The notes beneath the pieces are model-generated. The model searched no databases and had not been told where the DNA came from. It was given only the letters and a program-made list of their open reading frames with translations. Positions 51,501 through 63,500 of a stretch of 64,000 nucleotides of DNA are shown here, one piece after another. The DNA is from Pratylenchus scribneri. Lineage: Eukaryota; Nematoda; Chromadorea; Rhabditida; Pratylenchidae. The DNA lies in contig JAQSEB010000022.1 of NCBI GenBank assembly GCA_030063045.1, forward strand, positions 1,364,001 through 1,428,000, in the 5' to 3' direction. How positions within the stretch are numbered: the first letter of the stretch is position 1; every line of letters starts with the position of its first letter. A program made the position numbers and the translations under genes.

Positions 51501-54500
51501 ATGAATGAAGAAGAAATTCATGAGAAAATGAAGTTAAAAGAAGCAAAAAGTGAGAGGATAAAATCTGATAAGAAAGAAATAATTAAAAACCAGGAAGAAA
51601 TAATCAAAACTGAGGAAGAAATAATCAAAACTGAGGAAGAAATAATCAAAACTGAGGAAGAAATAATCAAAACTGAGGAAGAAATAATCAAAACTGAGGA
51701 AGAAATAATCAAAACTGAGGAAGAAATAATCAAAACTGAGGAAGAAATAATCAAAACTGAGGAAGAAATAATCAAAACTGAGGAAGATAAAAGTGAGAAG
51801 AGCAAAAATGAAGAAGCAGAGATTTCGGTAAATGAGGGCAAGAAAAAATGCGAAGATATAACCGAAAATGTCGATTCCAAACTAGCAAAAGAAGAATCTG
51901 ATATTAACTTGAAGGAGAAGAACAAAGACCGAAAAGAAAGAAATGAAGAAGCCCCACAAAAATCAAAAACCGAAATATCTGATATAAAGTCAAATGAAGA
52001 ATTTGAAACAAATTTTAAGGATGAACTCGGATTGGATGAAGAAAAGGCCAAAATTGATGAAGACAAATCCGAAAACAAGTCAAAATTGAAGAAGAAAAAT
52101 GAAATGATGATCCAAGAACAAGGAAAAATGCCAATGAATGAGAAAACAATGAAAATTAATGTACAAAAATCAGAAAATGAAGTCAAAGGCAAAAGAAAAT
52201 CAAGAAAGCCCAAGGATGAAGATGATGGAAACCAACAGGAACAAAAATTGATGGAAGATGAAATGAAGAAGATGGAAGGAAATGAAGAGGAAAAAGTAAC
52301 TATGGATCAATCTTTGGCAATGGATGAGAAGGTAAAAGAGATGGAATTTGGTCAGAAAATAAAGAAGGATAAATTGAAGAAATTTGATGAAACCGAATCT
52401 GGAAAATTGGCCAAAGATAAATCAATTGATGAGAAGAAGAAGGATGAAATGAAGACGAAGATCAAATCCGATGAAAATGCCAAATCTGCCAAATCAGATA
52501 GATTGGCCAAGGATCAATCAATAGATAAAGAGTACAAGGATGACATGGAATCAAAGGTGAAATCTGGAGAAAGTCTCATATCTGCCAAGAAGGAAAAATT
52601 GACAAAAGATAAATCAAAGAATGAGAAGAAAGATGAATTGGAATCGAAGACAAAATCAGATGAAAGTTACAAATCTAATAAATTGGCAAAAGATAAATCA
52701 ATGGATGAGAACAAAAAGGATGAATTGGAATCGAAATCAAAATCAGAAGAATTAGAAGAAAATGCTAAATTCAGCAAGAAGAAGAAATTGACCAAGGATC
52801 AATCAATTATTGAAGAGCAAAATGCTAAAATTGATTCGCCAATTATATCCGATGAAAGTACCAAATCTGATGAAAGCATCAAATCCAGCATAAAGAATAA
52901 ATTGACAGAAGGAAAACCAATAGATGAGAAACAGAAAGATGAATTGGAATTAGAATTGAAGGCAAAATCAGATGAAAATGTCAAATTGTCAATGGATAAA
53001 AAGCCGAAGAATGAAATGGAATCAAAGACAAAATTCGAGAAAATTGCTAAACCTTCCGAGAAGCGCACATTGTTTAAGAATGAATTATTTGATGAGAAGC
53101 AAAAGGCCAAAATTAAGCCAATAGAAAAATCCAATAAATTGGCCGAGGATAAATCAATAGATGAGAAGCAGAGAGATGATTTGGAATCGAACAAATCCGA
53201 TGAAAGTGGCACAACCGCCAAATCCAATGAAACTGTCAAAATTGCCAAATCTGATGAAAGTGCCAAAGCCGATAAATTGCCCAAGGATCAACCATTGGAT
53301 GACAAACAAAAGACTAAAATGAAAACAAAAGGAAAAGATAATGAGAGTACCAAAACTCCAAAATCCCATATTCTGGCTAAGGATGGATCAATAAATGAGA
53401 AGCAAACGAGTACAACTGATTCAAAAACAGAATATGATGAAGCCAAATCGGAGAAGAAGGGCATACTGGTCATTCATGGAACAATGGATGAGAAGCAGAA
53501 GATTGAAATCAATTCGATGGCTGTATCCGATGATAGTGCCAAATCTCTCAAATCAGATGAAAAAGTCAAATCCAAGAAGAGCAAAATTGCAAAGGATGAA
53601 TCAAAGGATGAGAAACAGAAGGATGAATTGGAATCAAAAATCAAATTGGATGAAATTGTCAAATCCGATAAACTGGACAAAGATAAATCAACAGAAGAAA
53701 GGCAGAAGGATAAATTAACATCAAAAGATAAATCCGATGAAAAAGCCAGCTTTGATAAATTAGCAAAGGATGAATCAAAAGATGAGAATAACATATCCAC
53801 AAAATTTGATGAAATTGATAAATCCAAGGCCATGGGTCAATCAATGGATGAGAAGAAGGAGGATAAATTGGAATCAAAGGCAAAATCCGAAGAAAGTGGC
53901 AAATCTCCCAATAAAACCAACAAATCAATCAACAAAGAGAAATTAACCAAAGAAAAATCAATGGAAGAAGAACAAAAGACGGAAATTGATTCGATGGCTA
54001 TCTCATCAGATGAAAGTGTAAATTCGGCCAAGGATAAATTAATCCATGAAAAACGGAAGAATGAAACTAACATGGAGGAAAAATCTGATGATAATGTGAA
54101 ATCCGCCAAGAAGGAAAAATCAATGGATGAGTATAAATCAATGAATGAAAAACAAAAGAATGAATTGGAATCAATGACAAAATCAGATGAAAGCAAATCG
54201 GCTAAGAAGAAAAAATTGGCAAAGGATAAATCAACAGAAGAAATGCAGAATGATGAATTGGCATCAAAATCTAGATCCTATGAAAGTGGCAAATTCGATG
54301 ATTTGGTCGAAGATGAAGCAATGGTTGAGAAACAGAAGATTGAAATTAACGTGAAGCAGAAATCTGATGATGAAAATACTAAATCTACCAAATCCGAAGA
54401 AAATGCCAAATCAGACAAAAAGAGTAAATTGATTAAAGATGAATCAATGGACGAGAAGAAAAAGACCAAAATTAAGCCAAAAGATAAATTCAATAAATTG

Positions 54501-57500
54501 ACCAGGGATAAATTAATGGATGAAGAGAAGAAGACCGAAATTGATTCGATAGCTATAACCAATGAAAGTGCCAAATTTGTTAAATTGGCCGAGGATCAAT
54601 CAAGTGAAGAGAGGAAGAAAGATGAAATAAAATTGAAGGATAAATCCGATGAAAATGCCAACTCTGACAAAAAGGGCAAATTGGCGAAGGACAAATCAAT
54701 TGATGAGAAGCTGGAGGATCAATTAAAATCAAAGGGACAATCAGATGAAAGTGGAAAATCCGAAATTTTGTCCAAGGATCAATCAGTTGATGAGAAGCAA
54801 AAGGGTGAAATGGAATCGAAGACCAAAGCTGATGAAGGGGCCAAATCTACCAAATCAGAAGAAAGTGCCAAATCCGGCAAGAAGAACTTGGTTAAGGACG
54901 AATCAGTGGACGAGAAGAAAGAGGCTAAAGTTATGCCAAAAGAAAAACCCGATAAATTAGTCAAAGATAAATCGAAGGATGAGAACCAGAAAGATGAATT
55001 GGAATCGAATGCCAAATCTAATGAAGATGACAAAATCGAAGAAAGAGACAAATCCGATGAAAGTGTCAAATATGGCAAAAAGGGTAAATTGCCAATGGAT
55101 AAATCAGTGGATGAGGAGAAACATAAAATTGAAATTGAATCGAAAGCAAAATCTGATGAATATGACAAATCAATCAAAAAATCCGACAAGAAGAGCAAAT
55201 TAATTAAGGACGAATCAGTGGAAGAGAAGAAAGAGGCCAAAATTAAGCCAAAAGAAATATCCGATGAATTGGCCAAGGATCAACTAATGGATGATAAACA
55301 GAAGAATAAAATGGAATCAAAGGCAGAATCCGAAGAAAGTGCGAAATTTGAAAAGAAGGACAAATTGGAAATGGATAAATTAATGGAGGAAAAGCAGAAG
55401 AATGAATTAGAATCAATGACAAAATCAGATGAAAGTATCAAATCTGAAAAATTGGCCAAAGATCAATCAATGGATGAGAAGATGAGAAATGAAATGAAAT
55501 CTAAGATAAAATCAGAAGAAAGTGCCAAATCCGCTATTTCCAATGAAAATGCTAAATCCGACAAAAAGAAGAAATTGGCCAAAGATCAATCGATAAATGA
55601 GAATCAAAATACTGAAATGGATAATGCCAAATTTGATGAAAATAAAGTATTCGATACATTGCCAATGGAAAAATCAATTGCTGGGAAAAATTATTCGGAT
55701 TCAAAAGAAATGATGACGCTTGATGAAGAAAAATTGAACAAAGATTCTGAATCTAAAACGTTAACAATTGATGCCATTAAAAGCAAAGAAGCGAAACCTG
55801 GAGATCGAACAAAAATTGCGAAGGAAGAAGGTGGCTTCATTGACGAAAATATCGCATCAAAGAGTGACACTCAACAAGGACAACCTTCAAAAGAAAATTT
55901 AGAAGCCGGCAAAATAAATGAAAAAGAAGCTGAAATGAGCATAAATAAAATTGGAGATGAAAAAATTGCCGAGAAATCTGATGAAAAACTCAGTGGACCC
56001 TCAGTCAAACAACAAAGCAAAGATAAAGCAGATTTTGTTGAAGCCAATCAATTAGAAAATGACCAAATTGAAGAGAAATTTGATCAAAGTAAAAAATCCG
56101 GCAAGAAGGATAAATTGGCAACAGATCAATCAATGAAGAATGAAATGGAAACAATGACAAAATCTGACGGATCCGATAAATTGGTCAAGCATAAATTGCT
56201 GGACGAGATGAAGAAAAATGAAATGGAATCGAATATTAAATCCGATGAAAATGCCAAATCCGCCAAAAAAGATAAATTGGCAAAGGAAAAAACAATGGAA
56301 GATGATCAAAAATATGAAAGGGAACCAAAGGAAAAATCAGTTGGAATTGCTAAAACCAATGAAGTGACCAAGGATAAATCAACAGATGAGAAACAGAAAG
56401 ATGATGAATCCAAAGCAAAAATTGATGAAAATATCGAATCTGCCAAATTCAACAAATTAGTCAAAAATAAATTAATTGAAGAAAATTTGAAGAATGAAAT
56501 TGAATCGACAACTAAATCGGATGAAGTTGTCAAATTTGAAGAAATTGTCAAATCTACTAAATCTGGAAAGGATGTCAAAGCCGCCAAGAAAGACATATTA
56601 ACAATGGATAAATCAATAGAAGAGAAGGAGAAGGATGAAATGGAATCGAATATTAAATCCGATGAAAGTGGCATAAAGAAGAAATCGGCAAAAGATAGAT
56701 CAAGGGATGAAAAGCAAAAAGAAGAAATGGAATCAAAGACAAAATTAGATGAAAGTGTCAAACTTGGTAAATTGGCCAAAGATCAATCAAAGGATGAGAA
56801 GCAAAAGGATGAATTAGAATCAATGACAAAATCTGATGAAAATGCCAAATCCAGCAGGAAGGATAAATTGGCTAAGGATCAAGAATTGGATGAGAAGCAA
56901 GATGGCATCAAAAGTGGTTCAGATGTTGGCCTAAAGGAAAAAAGGGATAAACAGGCAGAAAATGATGAATCAAAAGTGAAGCCAAAAATCGAAGAAAAAG
57001 TCGAAACAAAATTAGAGATGCCAATTGATGAAAACAACATATCTAAGCTGAAGTCTTCAATCTATGTGGATATTAAATCAAAATTAACGCCCAAAATCGA
57101 TGAAAAAGTTAAAGCAAAAACAAAAGAGTCGATCGATGCGGATGGCAGATCGATATTGAAAACAGCAATCGATGAAACGAAATTGAAGCCGCCAATCGAC
57201 AAAAATACGGTATCGAATTTGGAGTCCCCAATTGATGAAAAAGCCGAAGTTAAATTGAAGCCTCAAATTGATGAAAATGCCGAACCGAAATTGAATCTGC
57301 CAATTGAGGCAAAAGTAGAAATGAAATTGGAGGCACCAATCAAAAATGAGGAATCGAAATTAAAACAACCAATCGATGAAAAGAATTTATCAAAATTGAC
57401 TCCTAAATTTGAAGCTGATAACGAATCAAAATTGAAGTCATCAATCGATAAAACGAAATTGAAGGTCAAAAATGCAGTAGCGGAATTGTCGCCCAAAATC

Positions 57501-60500
57501 GATAAAAATGCCGAAACAAAATTGACGCCTAAAATTGATGAAAATGCCGAATGGAAGGACAAAGATGCCGATGAAAAATTGGTACCTACTAAAACCGTTA
57601 AAAATGCCGAATCGAAAATGGAAGCACCAATTGATGGGAAAATGGATAAAGAATTGAAGGAATCAATCGATGAAAATAAAGAAATGGAATTGTCGCCTAA
57701 AATTGATGTTGCTATTGAATCCAAAATGGATGCTCCAAACAATGCAAATTCAGAATCTAAATTGAAGGCTCCAAGTGAAGAAATTGCTGAATCGAAATTG
57801 ATGCCTAAAACTCAGGAAAATGTCGAATCAAGAGAACTGAAAAATGAAATTGATTCAAAAATTGAAAAAGATGCCCAAGAGAAAGCTGATACGAAATTTA
57901 TTGGTACTGATCAAGTACAACAACCTGCAGAATCTGATGAAAAAAGCAATCAAAATGAAGAAGTAACTCAACTCGAGATCAAACTGAATAGAAGTTTAAA
58001 CGAAGAGGTGTTCTCAACTGTGACGTTGATTATGAAAAATAGTGTCAAATTAATGATCAAAACGCCGGAAAAATCGGCCAATCTTCAAACAGCAGAATTA
58101 TCGAAAGAATTTGAGAAGAAAAACATCGGCCAACAAAATATTGAGTTGAAAATTCCGGGAAAATTATTGGAAAAACATGAAGTCAATACGACGGCTGAAC
58201 AATTGGAAGAGGCGGAAATTGAGGTGGAAATTGATCATTCTACAAATGATGAAATCCGTGTGGTGGCCAAGGCATTGAAATTGAACGAAGAATTGGAGAT
58301 GACCACAAAGCCAACAATGGAAAAGGTACATTTTATGGCAATTGAATATAAAATTTATAGAAAATTAACATTTAAATATAGTATATTTTTTCTATTAGAA
58401 TCCCCTTCTCTAATATAAGCCCTTGAAAAGTTCCCTGAAATTTAAATCCAAGGGATGCTAATAGAGAGTTAATATATTGATTATAAATATAAATCGTGAC
58501 AAAATGTGTAAAATTATTAGTGAGATTGTGATTTTGGAATTGATTATCATTTAATTTTTATGAAATAGTATATTGAAATAATTTTTCTATATTAAAAACT
58601 TATAAAATTATTAAATGAATATACTAATGCTTCTTTTAAAGAATTTCATGATTTTTATTTTATTTATTCCAGGAGAAACCTGCAAAAGTTGATGGAGAAA
58701 TTGCGATTGAGGGAGCCGAAGAACCTGCTGATGAGAAAATGAAAATGATGGAGGAAGTAAAAAAGATTGATCAGAAAATGCCCAAAAAATCGGATCAAGC
58801 GAATCAAGATGCCGAGAAAGAGGCTGTCGACAAAGCAACTGAATCCGTTGCTCAATTCAAAAAAGTGACTCCTCAAGAAAGCATTGAAGTCCTATTGGTG
58901 GATAGACAATTCCAAATGGAACGATTGTCGCCGGTCTTCATCGATCCAAAGATGACAATGCCACTGAAAACATTCGACTTTGTGGAGCCAACAACCTCAA
59001 CCTATGCAGAACAACCGGCAGAGAATGAATCCGCCCAACAGCAAAAAAGTTCCAAATCGGTCCGTTTCAATTTGGAAGGTGCCGAACAATTTTCATATTC
59101 AATAATAAGTGATGGAGACACAACGGATGAAGGCGATGAAATTTTCGATTGGGAACAAAATGGTGAAGAAATAAATTTTATTTTTATGAATTTTAAATTA
59201 AGTTCAAACTCTTCCGCCTCGTTTTGAGACAAAGGAAAAGGAAATTCTGGCCAAAATTGGTGAACGTCTTTTGCTCCAATTAAAATTGCATTCAGCTGTA
59301 GAGCCGAAAGTAGATTTAATTAATCAATTATAATTACAAATCAAAGGAAATTTTAAAACAAAAAATAAAATTTTTTAATTAAAATTTAAAATTTTGAATC
59401 GATTCACTAAATAAAAAAACATTAATTTACCAAGAAAATCACATTAATATTAATTACTAAATTATTAAAAAAATTTTCATGGTGAAAAATTGAAGGCCTT
59501 ACATCTTTGCAATAATAATTTTAGGGTTAATTTAGGCAAAATCAGGTTCCAATTATTGGCCTTAAAGATTCTGAATTTTTTACACTAAAATTTATGGGAA
59601 AATTAGAAATTAAAGAAAATAATCTAATTTTGTTCATTCTCATAAAAAATTAACATTTTAATTAGAAAAGTAGACAAATTCCATATGAAGCAAATCTATA
59701 TTAAAATTAATGGATATTTTATATTTAAATATGAAATTTTATTGCCTCATTACAATGTTCACAAAAAATATATTACAATAAAATAATTACTCAATTTTCA
59801 TTATTAATTTTTACAAAGATGTCCATCTACCATAACAATGCGCATTTAACGGAAGACAAAGAGAAATTTCGATTCTTGGTGGATCGCGACGATGATATTT
59901 GGACAATTCTGTTGCTTTTCCCCAAATTTGACAAAACAATGGAAGGCGAATACGTTTTTATCGCCTCCAATATGGAAGGATACGATGAAGCCACAGTCAA
60001 AATTAAAGTGAATTTTATAGTAAAAAATTTATTTCTCCCATCAAATTTTATCTATTTTCTCCAAAATAAGAAACAAAAATTAATTTTAGGCAATTGAGCC
60101 ATCATTGCCAGCAGCATTGGCACCAATCAATGAGGATCGGGCCCCGCACATGAAAGAGACACCGCCTCCAATCATCGACATTGATCCGGGGCAATTGGAT
60201 CAAAAATTAAATTTCAGAATTGAAGGTGACCCATTGCCGCATTCGGAGGTGTACATTGAACGGAATGAGCAAGTTATTCCATGCAGAAAGGTTTTTTTTA
60301 TTTGTTTTATGTTTTAACTGGAAAATGCGAGCATTTTTGTTGTAAAAATGGCAAATCGGGGAAAATAATTTTGCTAAAAAATTTTTTAAATATTTTGAGA
60401 ACAAATTTACTAGAAAAAAGAATTGTAAAAATATACAATTGTTTGTAAATTTTTTAAAATGTATTGATGAGAAAAATTACAATTAGACCCTAAAAATCTA

Positions 60501-63500
60501 AATTCTAAAGATTAATATTAATTTTTGCGAAAAATATAAAATATTTAAATTTGAGCCAAAAAATTTTTTTACATTAATTTACTAAAAATTTTTAGGAAAT
60601 CGAATGAATTTTTAATACGCATTCTAATTTTACTAAATTTTTATAGTTCAAAAATACGGATTTTTCGAAATAAAAATGTTCACCTTTTTGCTAAATTATA
60701 AAAGGTTATATTTTATGAATGCCATTTTTGTCAAAAATGTCACATTTCATTTTGCTTGCTTTTTGCATAACCAAATTTTCGCCTATTGTTCAGCTAAAAA
60801 TTAACCGTGTTTCTTGCCAACAACAAATTGACGTGGAAATTGCGCTAAAACGGTTGAATTTGAAAAATGGTGACCAAATTGTGCTTCATGCAATTAATGT
60901 GTTCGGTGAAGTGAAAAGCAAACATAAAGTCCGAATTGTGAAAAAACCAAAAAATGGTTCGTATTTTTGTCTATTAATTCGTAAATGTCCATTGTCGAAA
61001 ATTAATTTTAATTAAATAAATTAATAATTAAAAAAAATTTTAAATTAATTAATTAAAAAATGTAAATTAAAAGAAAATTTAAAATTTGAAAAAAAAAAAC
61101 ACGAAATAAATTTATTAGTAAATATAATAATAGGAAATGCTTAAAAAAATGGTTTAGAAGATCGAAAAGCATTGCGTCAAATTGAAGGAGATGAGATTCC
61201 ATTGTCCAAAGTTGCAGAAGAAATGAAAGATGAAGTTGAAAAGTTAGTCGAGACGGAGAAAGCGGAAGAAAAGCAGAAGAAAAAGAAGAAAGTCCCCGGC
61301 GCATTGTTCATCCCAAAAGTATGGAATGAGAGGGAAAATAAATATTTAATTGAAAATTTATTTTAAGGAAATCAATTCCCTTTATGGCGATCCATCAGTC
61401 AAAGTGTCACCAAAAGAGGCGGAAGGTCCATCCAAAGTGGGCGAGGAAATTACGGTAGGGGTTCTGTCGATTAAAAATATATTTACCTAAAATTTAGGAC
61501 AAAAAGGCGGCAGAACTAGAACCAAAGAAAAAAGTGAAGAAACCTGCAAAATTACCTGTTGAAGAACAGAAAAAGGAATCCATAAAAATGGAAGAAGATT
61601 CGGCAAAAACACAAATTGGTGAAGTAGGCAAGGACGAAAAGAAGAAAGATGAAGAAATAAAGGCGGCTAAAGATGAGGAATCAAAAATGAAACCAAAACC
61701 AGAAGAAATTGAAGTGGATAAAAGTAAGAAAGAAGAGCCGGAAATGAAGAAGAAAAAGAAACGAACCGTTTCTGACATTCCAGAAGATAAGGCAAAGACT
61801 GCTGAAATGGAACAGAAGAAAAAAGAGGAAGGCGAAGAAGGCATTCTGGTGAAACCAACTGAACCGAGTGAAGAAGCATTGCCGGTGGCCAACATTCCCA
61901 AGCCACAAGTTGAAGAGGCGAAGGGAATTGAAGGCCAGAAAGAGGCACAAAAGGAAATAACAATGCCTGAAAAGGACGAGAAGAAATTGTTGGAAGAGGA
62001 ATTGAAGCCGAAACCAATTTCCGATGCACCATTGGAAAAGGCCGGGACATCAGCGGAAATGGATCGGACTAAAGCTGAAAGAGAAGAAAGAATGAGACCA
62101 ATAGAAGATGAAAGCGAAAGGGAAAGAGTGAAGAATGAAATATTGGAAAATTGGGAACAAGTTGAAAGGCTGAAAAGACAAAGTCAACTGGATAAAGTGG
62201 ATTTGCATGACAAAACAGTGTCGGAATTGATTGATCGACTCCGAACATTAGAAGGATTTTTGGCCCATCATGAGGAGATCAATTTGCCCCCATTGCAACG
62301 GGTTATGGAAGACGCCGGTCGACAAGATCAAAAACGGATGAAAATGAAGGAAGAAATGGCATCCGATTTGTTGGGAACGGAAAAGAAATCACCGGTGGAA
62401 GAAAAAATGGAAAAAATTGGAGCCGAAATATTGCCGGAAGGAATCGATGAGGCAAAGAGACCAATCGAAGAAGAGAAATCGAAAAAGAAGGAAGGAATTG
62501 TTCCGGAATCAAAAGAAGATACGGATAAAATCACGACCACAGAAAAGCCAAAAGTTGATGAACTAGAAGGCAAATTTGGTAAAACGGATGCTGCTGAAGA
62601 AGAAAAGCTGGAGAGTTTGGCTTTAGAACCAAAAGAAGTCGTGAAACCCGGAGAAGAAAAACGCAAAAAGAAGCGCACTGTTTCGGATATAAAGGCAGAT
62701 AAAGAGAAGATTGAAGGAGAAAAGCCAAAAGAAGGTGAAAAAATGCCATCAGCAACCGAATACGGTGAAATGAAGCCGGAAGTCACTCCCAAATCTGCTG
62801 ACGATGAAACTAAGAAAAAGAAGAAGCGCACTGTTTCCGATATTAAAGGGGATAAAGAGAAGATTGAAGCAGAAAAACTAGCAGATGAAAAACAAATTCC
62901 TTCAGTTGTAGAAAAAGTCGAATCTGGTCAAATGAAGCCAGAAGTAGCATCCAAACACGGAGAAGAAGAAGCAAAGAAGAAGAAGAAGCGCATTTCCGAT
63001 ATCAAGGCGGATAAAGATAAAATTGGAGCAGAAAAGCCAGTTGAAGAAGAGGAAATTCAAATAAAATCGGGAGTTGCACCGAAACCGGGAGATGTTAATC
63101 AATCGAAAATTGAGATCAAAGATGAAACTGCAGAAAAAATTAAACCTGGAAAGAAAGGAATCCGACCAGAAGATGAAAAGAAAGCGGAAGAAGTTGAAGC
63201 CAAGGCCAAAATAGATGAATTAGCTCGAAAACGCAAAGAGAAGGCTTTAGCCAAAGAAGAAGAGGAGAGAAAACGCAAAGAGGATGAAGCCGCGCAACGC
63301 CGAAAATCGATTGAAGATAAGCGATTAGCTGAACAAAAAGCGAAAGAAGAAGCGGATGCTGCGATGAAGAAAGCCAAGGATGGACAAGAGAAAGTGGATA
63401 CCACAGTGAAGAAATTCCAATTGGATGAAGAGAAACCGTCAACCACAAAGAAACCATCAATCGATAAAGGCGAATCAGGTGGGTAGACATTCCTTAAACT

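Larger units (their letters stand above)
48480..56930 (+). repeat. KSDES / LAKDKSMDEKQKDELESK repeat region
   Basis: Loose repeats of about 35-45 residues occur at 48480-50160, 52380-55600 and 56090-56930, interrupted by other blocks. The core is KSDESxKSxKLAKDKS followed by MDEKQKDELESKTKSDE. Lengths vary and copies are diverged, unlike the exon array. Confidence 0.78.
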
